From positions 124,001 through 188,000 of the forward strand of contig NZ_JYLM01000002.1 in assembly GCF_001439815.1 (NCBI RefSeq): 64,000 bases of DNA, written 5' to 3'. This DNA comes from Pseudomonas orientalis (GTDB lineage: Bacteria > Pseudomonadota > Gammaproteobacteria > Pseudomonadales > Pseudomonadaceae). This document shows, piece by piece, positions 21,801 to 29,800 of the stretch (within the stretch, counting starts at the first letter, position 1; each line of letters starts with the position of its first letter). A model generated the notes under the pieces. That model was not told where the DNA came from, did no database searches, and saw only the letters and a program-made list of their open reading frames with translations. The position numbers and the translations under genes are program-made.

Positions 21801-23854
21801 ATGTGGAAGAAACCCCGACGGCACTGCTTGCTTCCCTGAGCTATGCCACCGACCTGTTTGCGCCCGCCACCATTGCTCGCATGGCCGGGCATTGGCAGAA
21901 CCTGTTGCAGGCGATGGTTGCCGATCAGGCTCAAGCCATCGGCCAGTTGCGCATGTTGGATCAGGACGAGCAGCAGCACATCCTGCAATTGTGGAACTGC
22001 ACCGATGCCGGCTACTCGGCGCAGCGACTGGTGCATGAACGGGTCGCCGACCGTGCGCGGGAAACCCCGGATGCGGTGGCGGTGAAGTTCGCCGACGAGC
22101 AGCTCACTTACGGCGAGCTGGATCGCCGGGCCAACCGCCTGGCCCACGCCCTGATTGCCCGTGGCGTCGGCCCGGAAGTGCGCGTGGCCATCGCCATGCC
22201 GCGCAGCGCCGAGATCATGGTGGCGTTCCTCGCCGTGATGAAAGCCGGTGGCGTGTACGTGCCGCTGGACATCGAATACCCGCGTGATCGCCTGCTGTAC
22301 ATGATGCAGGACAGCCGGGCGCAACTGCTGCTCAGCCACACCCGCGCCCTGGCGCAATTGCCGATTCCCGCTGGGCTGGAGACCCTGGCCATTGACCGCA
22401 CCGAGCAATGGGCGCACGGCAGTGACAGCGCGCCGAACGTCGTGCTGGACGCCGACAACCTTGCCTACGTGATCTACACCTCCGGCTCCACCGGCATGCC
22501 CAAGGGCGTGGCCGTTTCCCACGGTCCGTTGGTCGCACACATCATCGCCACCGGCGAGCGCTATGAAACCCGCCCGGCCGATTGCGAGCTGCACTTCATG
22601 TCCTTCGCCTTCGACGGTTCCCACGAAGGCTGGATGCACCCGTTGATCAACGGCGCCAGTGTGCTGATCCGCGATGACAGCCTGTGGCTGCCGGAATACA
22701 CCTATGCGCAGATGCATCGGCACAACGTGACCATGGCCGTGTTCCCGCCGGTGTACCTGCAACAACTGGCCGAACACGCCGAGCGCGACGGCAACCCTCC
22801 AGCGGTGCGGGTGTACTGCTTCGGCGGTGATGCCGTGGCCCAGGCCAGCTACGACCTGGCCTGGCGCGCGCTGAAGCCGACCTACCTGTTCAACGGCTAC
22901 GGCCCCACCGAAACCGTGGTCACGCCGCTGTTGTGGAAGGCGCGCAAGGGCGACCCTTGCGGTGCCGTTTACGCACCCATCGGCACCTTGCTCGGCAACC
23001 GCAGCGGCTACGTGCTGGACGCGCAGCTCAACCTGCAACCCATCGGCGTGGCCGGTGAGTTGTACCTGGGCGGCGAGGGCGTGGCCCGGGGGTACCTGGA
23101 ACGTCCGGCGTTGACCGCCGAACGTTTCGTGCCGGACCCGTTCGGCAAGCCCGGCAGCCGCGTGTATCGCAGTGGCGACCTGACCCGTGGGCGTGCGGAT
23201 GGCGTGGTGGACTACCTGGGTCGCGTCGACCATCAGGTCAAGATCCGTGGTTTCCGTATCGAGCTGGGCGAAATCGAAGCGCGTCTGCGCGAACAGGACA
23301 GCGTCGGCGAAACCGTGGTGGTGGCCCAGGAAGGCCCCACCGGCAAGCAGTTGGTGGCCTATGTGGTGCCGGTCGATGCCACCCTGGCCGACCAGGCCGA
23401 GTTCCGTGACAGCCTGCGCCGCGCCCTGAAAAGCGGCCTGCCGGATTACATGGTGCCGGCGCACTTCGTGTTCCTCGCGCAGATGCCGCTGACCCCCAAC
23501 GGCAAGCTCGACCGCAAGGGCCTGCCATTGCCCGATGCCAGCCAGATGCAGCAACAGTACGTGGCGCCGCACACCGAACTGGAGCAGCAGATCGCCGCGA
23601 TCTGGGCCGAGGTGCTGCACCTTGCGCAAGTGGGCCTGAACGACAACTTCTTCGAAGTGGGCGGGCATTCCCTGCTGGCCATCCAGATCACCTCGCGGGT
23701 GCAGGCCGAACTGGGCCTGGACGTGCCGCTGATGGAACTGTTCCAGACCGAATCGCTGCGCGCCTACGTGCAGGCCGCAGCCACCTTCCGCGCCGGCAGC
23801 GTGGAAGATTTTGATGATCTTCGTGACTTTTTGAGCGAACTAGAGGCGATTTGA
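9821..23854 (+). CDS. pvdI: Pyoverdine peptide synthetase PvdI, four modules (D-Ser, Lys, Gly, fOHOrn)
   Basis: This 4677-residue NRPS extends the pyoverdine precursor in the cytoplasm. Order: C-A-PCP-E, C-A-PCP, C-A-PCP, C-A-PCP. Condensation HH motifs lie at residue 182 and, for the second (D-accepting type, following the epimerase), at 1672; the epimerase motif HHLVVDG is at 1219. Phosphopantetheine serines are S1043, S2533, S3561 and S4617. Pocket codes I read are DVWHVSLIDK (Ser), DGEDHGTVVK (Lys), DILQLGLIWK (Gly) and DGEVCGGVTK (formyl-hydroxyornithine). There is no loading module, so the chain must come from an upstream synthetase (PvdL, absent here). The start at 9821 (MNAEDSLKLARRF) is the family start; a GTG at 9788 is rejected. 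The acidic C-terminus (DFDDLRDFLSELEAI) looks like a docking peptide. pvdJ follows after 3 bases. Confidence 0.95.
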   Translation: MNAEDSLKLARRFIGLPLEKRHVFLQALQKEGVDFSRFPIPAGVEAEDRQALSYAQQRMWFLWQLDPGSGAYNLPGAVRLKGVLSLDALDHAFASLVARHETLRTVFQRQADERLAQVAVDPAVAVEQLDLSALAPAAREQAVNEAATRQSLLPFDLEHGPLLRVQLLKLDAHEHVLLLTLHHIVSDGWSMNVLIDEFIRFYDAHERNAAPQLPALAIQYSDYALWQRRWLEAGEQARQLEYWQARLGDEHPVLELPTDRPRPAMPSYQGTRHTFEVDPALATQLRTCAQKHNVTLFMLLLGAFNVLLHRYTGQGDIRVGVPIANRNRTEVEGLIGFFVNTQVLRTELTGQTRVAELLQGIKEHALGAQAHQELPFERLVEALNVERSLSHTPLFQVMYNHQPVVADIASVSTASGLELALVEWQGRTTQFDLTLDTYEKSGTLHAALTYANDLFDAPSIQRMARHWISLLQAMVADGEQRIGELPMLDADEQQLVKAWNQTAAAYPTERAIHHLIEGQAQRTPDAPALAFGELTLTYAQLDARANQLAHALRERGVGPDVLVGICVERSIDMIVGLLAILKAGGAYVPLDPEYPGERLAYMIEDSGIELLLSQQHLLARLPTAGLQVIALDQPDNWLDAYSTESPNVTLHGLNLAYVIYTSGSTGKPKGAGNSHRALVNRLCWMQQAYALDAGDAVLQKTPFSFDVSVWEFFWPLMNGARLVVAAPGEHREPARLIETIKRHAITTVHFVPSMLQAFIYEPGVGACASLKRIVCSGEALPLDAQRQVFAKLANTALYNLYGPTEAAIDVTHWTCIDEGADSVPIGRPIANLGTYVLDAQLNPVPAGVSGELYLGGTGLARSYHRRPALTAERFVPSPFVAGERLYRTGDRVRQRADGVIEYLGRLDHQVKLRGLRIELGEIETRLMQHPQIREAVVVVHGGKQLVAYLVLESDAPDDLKAWLLGSLPEYMVPTHFITLAKLPVTANGKLDRKALPVPDAAPQQAFAAPENALQQALAAIWSDVLGIEAVGLDDNFFELGGDSIISIQVVSRARQAGIRLSPRDLFQYQSVRGLALVARVDELNAIDQGPVSGEVILTPVQQDFFAQAIPARHHWNQSLLLTPRETLEPARLDAAVVQLIQHHDALRLRFVAQAEGWQQHHADPASASVVWQARAGSEAELAALCDEAQRSLDLEQGPLLRAALVDMADGTQRLLLVVHHLVVDGVSWRILLEDLQQAYREQKLPAKTSAYQRWAQQLQDHAQALDHQLSYWQAQSIDAELPCDHPEGGLQNRLGAKLETRLDAEHTRQLLQEAPAAYRTQVNDLLLTALARVVSRWSAQPAALIQLEGHGREDLFDGIDLTRTVGWFTSLFPLRLQADGELSGAIKAVKEQLRAVPEKGLGYGLLRYLGAPQARESLAGLAAPRITFNYLGQFDRQFDESALFVPAGEGSGQAQDPEAPLANWLTVEGQVYGGELALQWGFSREMFDTSTIQHLADEYAAELKALIEHCCATPAGQVTPSDFPLARVTQAQLDALPLAGPAIADLYPLSPMQQGMLFHTLLEPEAQAYINQLRLDIDGLDLLAFGRAWQAALDRHDILRSSFHWQGLDSAHQVIQRQVDLQLQVIEDPRADFDALASAERERGFELNAAPLFRLMLVRGAGTTWQLVFTSHHILMDGWSNAQLLGEVLAHYAGQAVPAPLGQFRDYLGWLQQQGSGEAFWKAELAPLQAPTLLAQALRAPVGGAGTAEHHVVLGSDFTHTLGEFARQHKVTLNTLLQGAWSLLLQRYTGQACVAFGATVAGRSAPLPGIEQQLGLFINTLPIISAASPAQSAVSWLSELQALNINLRDHEHVPLYDIQSWAGQQGAALFDTLLVFENFPVAEALKQGAPAGLTFGPMHNHERTHYPLTLGIELGTSLRLEFSYDRTQFSQSQVTRLGDNLHHLLEQLLADARIPLGNLRLLDAIAQRDVLALSQLPATARGHQHAHERIAAQAQATPDALAVQAGSQRLSYAQLNARANRLAHRLLALGVGPGQRVGLASRRGPQLIVSLLAVLKSGAAYVPLDPKYPAERLAYMLADSRLDLLLSETGLLTDVPLPAGLTRIGFSATGDELATWPATNPANHAAAADLAYVIYTSGSTGQPKGVAIDHAALGQFCDSAVVYSQLSAQDRVLQFATFSFDGFVEQCYPPLCVGAALIMRGDDLWDAGQLAREIVAQGVTLADLPAAYWYLLAKECALDRRALGQLRQVHVGGEAMSVEGLRAWHAAGLGGVRLVNTYGPTEATVVSSVHACQLEDAGDAFGVPIGRAIEGRSLYVLDSGFELLATDGVGELCIGAEAGLAQGYFDRPALTAERFLPDPFSALPGARLYRSGDLARHNEAGALEYVGRIDHQVKIRGLRIEMGEIEAGLQALPQVREAAVLALPSATGTQLVAYVVPAEGIALDSQALAARLRQSLPDYMVPGQWVVLDALPLNNSGKLDRRALPAPDLNLHAQAYVAPRTPLQIQLAAIWQAVLQVEQVGLEDHFFERGGHSLLATQVISRVRHALNLEVPLRALFEQPTLHAFAAACAALQVSTAQPLMALERDQPLALSFAQERQWFLWQLDPASAAYHVPTALHLRGRLDIAALEHAFQALVQRHEPLRTTFVEQGEQTLQVIQPALAVTIERQRVEVTAIEQAVAEEVRRPFDLRSGPLMRVKLLEVATQHHVLVMTQHHIISDGWSMQVMVDELVALYQGDGALPALPIQYADYAQWQRDWMAAGEKQRQLAYWCARLGSEHPVLALPLDHPRPAVQSHRGARRQIQLDSALVAELKALAQRQDVTLFMLLLASFQTVLHRYSGQSEIRVGVPIANRTRLETERLVGFFVNTQVLQAELQGQMPFAQLLAQVKQRALEAQAHQDLPFEQLVEALQPERSLSHNPLFQVMFNHQDSLRAGPVHLPGLALQALDWAAHTTQFDLNLETEESADGLWASLTYATDLFEPATVERLAGHWHNLLRAVVRDESQALDELAMLSAPQWQQMVADWNHTPADYPHEHCVHQVFEAQALARPDAVALRFNDDSLSYAELNRRANRLAHRLIAAGVGPDVLVAVHVERSLDMVVGLLATLKAGGAYVPLDPQFPAERLAFMLEDSDARVLLTQAHLRGRLVQPQHLQVLLTDDGDGDAHNPQVHVTPQHLAYVIYTSGSTGTPKGVMVRHQALCSFTCGMADTLSIGGDARLLSLTTFSFDIFALELYVPLSVGATVLLSEQAMALDPEAILDLAHNQVASVLQATPSTWRMLLDSPRAQLLLGIQCLCGGEALPADLARRLLDLQGPVWNLYGPTETTIWSAAHRLHEAQPFVGRPIANTSLFILNAGLTPSPQGAAGELLIGGVGLARGYHARPALTAERFVPDPFGAPGARLYRTGDLARYREDGVVEYIGRVDHQVKVRGFRIELGEIEACLREYPGVREAVVLADNDRLIAYLVTTSAVDSQACKAALREQLPDYMVPAHLLVLDRLPLTPNGKLDRKALPKLDAGQLHKGHLAPVTAREQQVAAIWAEVLEVPQVGLDDHFFELGGHSLLATRVVSRVRQALALEVALKTLFEQPLLGDFVRALGEEGSTAPALLKADRTHPLPLSYAQERQWFLWQLDPQSAAYHIPSALRLHGPLNEAALQRSFDSLLARHESLRTHLRQEVTGAVQVIQALGRIEIERGACDYADLKATVAAEVARPFDLLRGPLLRVTLLRLAEEDHVLVLVQHHIVSDGWSMQVMVEELVQLYAAFSQGQTSDLPALPIQYADYAVWQRNWMEAGEQTRQLAYWREQLGGEQPVLELPFDFPRPALPSHRGARLGIELAPGLLEGLRTLARNAGVTLPMVLLASYQALLHRYSGQEDVRVGVPVANRNRLETEGLIGFFVNTQVLKAELHGQMSVEQLLRQVRQRSLDAQAHQDLPFEQLVQALHPERSLSLSPLFQVLFNHRVTSAERQLQQLVDLHIEVLNWDDGVAQFDLALDVEETPTALLASLSYATDLFAPATIARMAGHWQNLLQAMVADQAQAIGQLRMLDQDEQQHILQLWNCTDAGYSAQRLVHERVADRARETPDAVAVKFADEQLTYGELDRRANRLAHALIARGVGPEVRVAIAMPRSAEIMVAFLAVMKAGGVYVPLDIEYPRDRLLYMMQDSRAQLLLSHTRALAQLPIPAGLETLAIDRTEQWAHGSDSAPNVVLDADNLAYVIYTSGSTGMPKGVAVSHGPLVAHIIATGERYETRPADCELHFMSFAFDGSHEGWMHPLINGASVLIRDDSLWLPEYTYAQMHRHNVTMAVFPPVYLQQLAEHAERDGNPPAVRVYCFGGDAVAQASYDLAWRALKPTYLFNGYGPTETVVTPLLWKARKGDPCGAVYAPIGTLLGNRSGYVLDAQLNLQPIGVAGELYLGGEGVARGYLERPALTAERFVPDPFGKPGSRVYRSGDLTRGRADGVVDYLGRVDHQVKIRGFRIELGEIEARLREQDSVGETVVVAQEGPTGKQLVAYVVPVDATLADQAEFRDSLRRALKSGLPDYMVPAHFVFLAQMPLTPNGKLDRKGLPLPDASQMQQQYVAPHTELEQQIAAIWAEVLHLAQVGLNDNFFEVGGHSLLAIQITSRVQAELGLDVPLMELFQTESLRAYVQAAATFRAGSVEDFDDLRDFLSELEAI
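22558..23304 (+). repeat. Near-identical adenylation-domain segment, copy in PvdI module 4
   Basis: This stretch matches 29068-29814 at a constant offset of 6510 bases. I see no mismatch from 22802 to 23304 and only about three before that. It covers the fOHOrn adenylation core from upstream of DGSHEG through the A8 motif. Similarity falls off abruptly on both sides. Confidence 0.85.
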
Positions 23855-23857
23855 ACC

Positions 23858-26800
23858 ATGCTTTCCAACCCTAACATCGACCTGGTGTCGCGCTTTCTTC
23901 GCTTGCCTCTGGAACAGCGCCAGCAGTTTTATCAGCGCCTGCAAGGCCGGGGCATGAGTTTCGCTCAACTGCCGATTGCTTGCATCCGTGAGGACGGTCA
24001 ACACCTGCCGCTGTCCTACGCCCAGGAGCGCCAGTGGTTTCTCTGGCAACTGGACCCCGGCAGCGCGACTTACCACATCCCCGGCGCCTTGCGTTTGCAC
24101 GGGCAGTTGGACCTGGCGGCATTGCAGCGCAGCTTCGACAGCCTGCTGGCCCGTCACGAGAGCCTGCGTACGCAACTGGTCGAGGAGGGCGAGCAGGTGT
24201 GGCAGGCCGTGCTGCCCCAGGCACGGGTCGAGATTCAGCAGGCGCAGATCGACGAGGCGCAGTTGATGGCGCGCGTGGCGCAGGAGGTGGCACGGCCGTT
24301 CGATCTGCACCAGGCGCCGCTGCTGCGCGTGACCTTGCTGCAACTGGCTGAAGATGAGCATGTACTGGTGATGGTGCAGCACCATATCGTCTCCGATGGT
24401 TGGTCGATGCAGGTGATGGTCCAGGAGCTGGTGCAACTGTATGCGGCGTACAGCCAGGGCCAGGACCTGCAACTGCCGCCGCTGCCGATCCAGTACGCCG
24501 ACTACGCCCTGTGGCAGCGCGGCTGGATGGAAGCGGGGGAGCGGGCGCGGCAGCTGGCTTATTGGCAGGCATTGCTGGGCGGTGAACAGCCGGTGCTGGA
24601 ACTGCCGCTGGACCGTCCGCGCCCGGCGCAGCAAAGTCATCGCGGCGCGAGCTTGCAGGTGCACCTGCAACCCGAACTGGTCGCCGGCTTCAAGCGCCTG
24701 GCGCAGCAGGAAGGCGTCACCCCATTCATGCTGCTGCTCGCGTCCTTCCAGGCCTTGCTGTACCGCTACAGCGGGCAGTCGGATATTCGCATCGGCGTGC
24801 CGATTGCCAACCGCAACCGCGTCGAAACCGAAGGGCTGATCGGGTTTTTCGTCAACACCCAGGTGCTCAAGGCGGACCTGGACGGGCAGATGAGCTTTGT
24901 CGAGTTGCTGCAACAGACCAAGCGACGCGCCCTGGAAGCCCAGGCCCACCAGGACCTGCCGTTCGAGCAACTGGTGGTGGCGCTTTCGCCTGAGCGCAGC
25001 CTGAGCCACAACCCATTGTTCCAGGTGATGTTCAACCACCAGACCGACGCCCAGGGCGGGCGCGGCGGCCAGCAACTGCCGGGCCTGCGCGTGGTGGAGC
25101 TGGACTGGGACAATGCCACTACGCATTTCGACCTGAGCCTGGATACCCACGAATCGGCCGAAGGGCTTTGGGCGGCGTTGAACTACGCCACCGATTTGTT
25201 CGACGCGGCGACCATCGAACGCCTGGCGCAGCACTGGCAGCAGTTGCTGCAGACGGTCGTCAGCGCCCCGCACAGCCGTCTGGCGGAGCTTTCGCTGCTG
25301 GATGCCGCCGAGCAGCAGCGCATGCTCCAGGACTGGAACACGCCGGCCTGCGTTCGTGAATTGCAAGGCGTGCACCTGCTGTTCGAAGCCCAGGCCGCCG
25401 CGCAGCCCGCACGCCAGGCCCTGGCACTGGACGGGCAGGCTCTCAGCTACGGTGAACTGAACCGTCAGGCCAACCGCCTGGCGCATTACCTCATCGCCCG
25501 AGGCATCGGCCCGCAGGCCTTGGTCGGGATCGCCGTGGAGCGCTCCTTTGCCATGGTGGTCAGCTTGCTGGCGGTGCTCAAGACCGGCGCGGCCTATGTG
25601 CCGCTGGACCCTGAGTATCCTCGCGAGCGTCTGGTGCACATGCTCGAGGACAGCGCTGTGCGCCTGGTGCTGACCCAGTCGCACCTGCGTGATCACCTGC
25701 CATTGCCGGCGCACGTGGTGGCCGTTGAAATCGACGTCGCCCAGGCGCAGTTGGCGCTGTGTGATGAACATAATCCACCCGCTGTTTTCGAACCCAACAG
25801 CCTGGCCTACGTGATCTACACCTCGGGCTCCACCGGCAAACCCAAGGGCGTTGCCATCAGCCACGGCGCGTTGAGTGAGTTCGCCGGCATTGCAGCCGAT
25901 TATTCGCAGTTGGTCGCGCAAGACCGGGTACTGCAGTTCGCCACCCTGAATTTCGACGGTTTCGTCGAGCAGTTGTACCCGGCGCTGACCCTCGGCGCCA
26001 CGGTGGTATTGCGTGGCCCGCAACTGTGGGACGGCGCCGAACTGTATCGGCAGATCATCGAGCAGGGTATCACTCTGGCTGACTTGCCGACGGCCTATTG
26101 GAAGCTGTTCTTGCAGGATTGCCTGGCGGCGGGCGCGCGGTCTTACGGCGCCTTGCGCCAGATGCATATCGGCGGCGAAGCCATGCCCCTCGACGGCCCG
26201 TTGTTGTGGCAACGCGCGGGCCTGGGCCATGTGCGGCTGCTCAATACCTACGGACCGACCGAGGCCACCGTGGTTTCCAGTGTGCTGGACTGCACCGACC
26301 CGGACGTGATCAGCGGCGTCAGCGCCAGCCCCATCGGCCGCGCGTTGCCCGGGCGTGGCTTGTATGTGCTGGATCGCGACCTGAACCTGCTGCCCGCCGG
26401 CGCCGTGGGCGAACTCTACATTGCCAGCGCCAGCGGCCTGGCCAGCGCTTATCTGCGGCGCCCGGGCCTGACTGCCGAGCGCTTTGTCGCCAACCCGTTC
26501 AGTGCGTGCGGCGAGCGGCTTTATCGCAGCGGCGACCTGGCGCGTTATCGCGCCGATGGGGTGGTGGAGTATGTCGGACGGGTCGACCATCAAGTGAAGA
26601 TCCGTGGTTTTCGCATCGAACTGGGCGAGATCGAAAGCGTGCTGCTGGCCCAGGACGGCGTGCGTGAAGCGCTGGTGCTGGCGGTCGACAACCAACTGCT
26701 GGCCTACCTGGTGCCCGCGCAACCGTCGAGTGAAGCCGAACGGTTGATGAACACCCTGCGCGAACAGCTGCCGGACTACATGGTGCCGGCGCACCTGATC

Positions 26801-29800
26801 TTCCTTGAGCGCATGCCGCTCAACCCCAACGGCAAGCTGGACCGTCAGGCACTGCCCAAGCCTGACGCCAGCGCGGCACACCAGGACTGGCAGGCGCCGG
26901 TCACCGCGTTGCAACAGCAGATCGCCGCGATCTGGGCCGATATTCTCGGCACCGAAAACGTCGGTTTGAACCAGCACTTCTTCGAACTGGGGGGGCATTC
27001 GCTGCTGGCGATGCAAGTGGTGTCGCGCATTCGCCAGACGCTGCAGCGCGAGGTGCCGCTCAAGGCCTTGTTCGAGCACCCACGGCTGGACGCATTTGTC
27101 GCGGCATTGCAGGCCCAGCACAGCCTGGCGCCGAGCGCACCGCCGTTGCTGCCGGTGGGGCGCGAGCAGGCCTTGCCGTTGTCCTATGCCCAGGAGCGCC
27201 AGTGGTTTCTCTGGCAATTGGAGCCGCATAGCGCCGCGTACCACATCCCCAGTGCGTTGCGCCTGAAAGGGCAACTGGACCTGGACGCGTTGCAGCGCAG
27301 TTTCGATACGTTGCTGGCCCGGCATGAAAGCCTGCGCACTTGCCTGCGCCAGGAGCATGAGCGTGCGGTTCAAGTGATCGCGCCGTCGGCGTCGTTGCAG
27401 ATCGCTCAGGCCGATGTCGACGAAGCCGAACTCCAGGCCCAGGTCGAGGCACGGATCGCGCGGCCGTTCGACCTGGAACGCGGCCCGTTGCTGCGCGTGT
27501 CGCTGCTGCGCCTGGCCTTCGACGAGCATGTGCTGGTGCTGGTGCAGCACCACATCGTCTCCGATGGCTGGTCGATGCAGGTGATGGTCGAAGAGCTGGT
27601 GCAGCTGTATGCCGCGTTCAGCCAGGGCCAGACACCTGACCTGCCGACATTGCCGATCCAATACGCCGACTATGCCGTGTGGCAGCGCCATTGGATGGAG
27701 GCGGGCGAGAAGGACCGTCAACTGACGTACTGGCGCGACATGCTCGGCGGCGAGCAAAGTGTGCTGGAGTTGCCGTTCGACCACCCGCGCCCGGCCGTGC
27801 AAAGCCATCGCGGCGCACGCCTGGCCTTCGAGCTGGACCCCGAGCTGAGCCAACAGCTCAAGGCTTTGGCCCGGCAACAGGGCGTGACCCTGTTCATGTT
27901 GCTGCTGGCGTCGTTCCAGACCCTGCTGCATCGCTACAGCGGCCAGGAAGAAATCCGCGTCGGCGTGCCCATCGCCAACCGCAACCGCAGCGAAACCGAG
28001 CGGCTGATCGGCTTTTTCGTCAACACCCAGGTACTCAAGGCAGACTTGCACGGCCAGATGAGCGTCGAAGAGTTAGTGCAACAGACCCGACAACGCGCGC
28101 TGCAAGCCCAGGCCCATCAGGACTTGCCGTTCGAACAGTTGGTGGAAGCCCTGCAACCGGAACGCAGCCTGAGCCACAACCCGTTGTTCCAGGTGATGTT
28201 CAACCACCAGACCGACGTCGGCCAGGCCCAGGTCCAGCAGCAACTGCCGCAGCTTCTGGTCGAAGGGCTGGAATGGCAAAGCAAGACCGCGCATTTCGAC
28301 CTGGACCTGGATATCCAGGAATCCACCGAAGGCATCTGGGCCACCCTCGGTTATGCCCAGGACCTGTTCGAAGCCGGCACCGTGCAACGCATGGCGCGTC
28401 ACTGGCAGAACCTGCTGCAGGGCATGGTCGCCAACCCTCGGCAGCCGCTCGGCCAGTTGAACCTGCTGGACCCGGACGAGCAGCAACAGATCCTGCAACT
28501 GTGGGACCGCAGCGCCTCCGGCTTCTCGGCCCGGCGCCTGGTGCATGAATTGGTCGCCGACCGTGCGCGGGAAACCCCGGATGCGGTGGCGGTGAAGTTC
28601 GCCGACGAGCAACTCACGTACGGCGAGCTGGATCGCCAGGCCAACCGCCTGGCCCACGCGCTGATCGCCCGTGGTATCGGCCCGGAAGTGCGCGTGGCCA
28701 TCGCCATGCCGCGCAGTGCCGAGATCATGGTGGCGTTCCTCGCCGTGATGAAGGCCGGTGGTGTGTACGTGCCGCTGGATATCGAATACCCGCGTGATCG
28801 CCTGTTGTACATGATGCAAGACAGCCGTTCGCGGTTGCTGCTGACCCACTCGACGGTGCAACAGCGCCTGCCGATTCCCGAGGGCCTGCAAGCCCTGGCG
28901 GTGGATCAGGTGCAGGCCTGGTCCGATGACGACTACACGGCGCCGAACGTCGCGCTGGACGCCGACAACCTTGCCTACGTGATCTACACCTCCGGTTCCA
29001 CCGGCATGCCCAAGGGTGTGGCGGTTTCCCATGGGCCGTTGGTGGCGCACATCATCGCCACCGGCGAACGCTATGAAACCCGCCCGGCCGATTGCGAGCT
29101 GCACTTCATGTCCTTCGCCTTCGACGGTTCCCACGAAGGCTGGATGCACCCGTTGATCAACGGCGCCAGTGTGCTGATCCGCGATGACAGCCTGTGGCTG
29201 CCGGAATACACCTATGCGCAGATGCATCGGCACAACGTGACCATGGCCGTGTTCCCGCCGGTGTACCTGCAACAACTGGCCGAACACGCCGAGCGCGACG
29301 GCAACCCCCCGGCGGTGCGGGTGTACTGCTTCGGCGGTGATGCCGTGGCCCAGGCCAGCTACGACCTGGCCTGGCGCGCGCTGAAGCCGACCTACCTGTT
29401 CAACGGCTACGGCCCCACCGAAACCGTGGTCACGCCGCTGTTGTGGAAGGCGCGCAAGGGCGACCCTTGCGGTGCCGTTTACGCACCCATCGGCACCTTG
29501 CTCGGCAACCGCAGCGGCTACGTGCTGGACGCGCAGCTCAACCTGCAACCCATCGGCGTGGCCGGTGAGTTGTACCTGGGCGGCGAGGGCGTGGCCCGGG
29601 GGTACCTGGAACGTCCGGCGTTGACCGCCGAACGTTTCGTGCCGGACCCGTTCGGCAAGCCCGGCAGCCGCGTGTATCGCAGTGGCGACCTGACCCGTGG
29701 GCGTGCGGATGGCGTGGTGGACTACCTGGGTCGCGTCGACCATCAGGTCAAGATCCGTGGTTTCCGTATCGAGCTGGGCGAAATCGAAGCGCGTCTGCGC

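Noticed and set aside
13172..28051. Very long open frames on the minus strand opposite the synthetase genes
   Set aside because: They are mirror frames produced by the high GC third-position bias of pvdI and pvdJ. They have no ribosome sites and show no domains.
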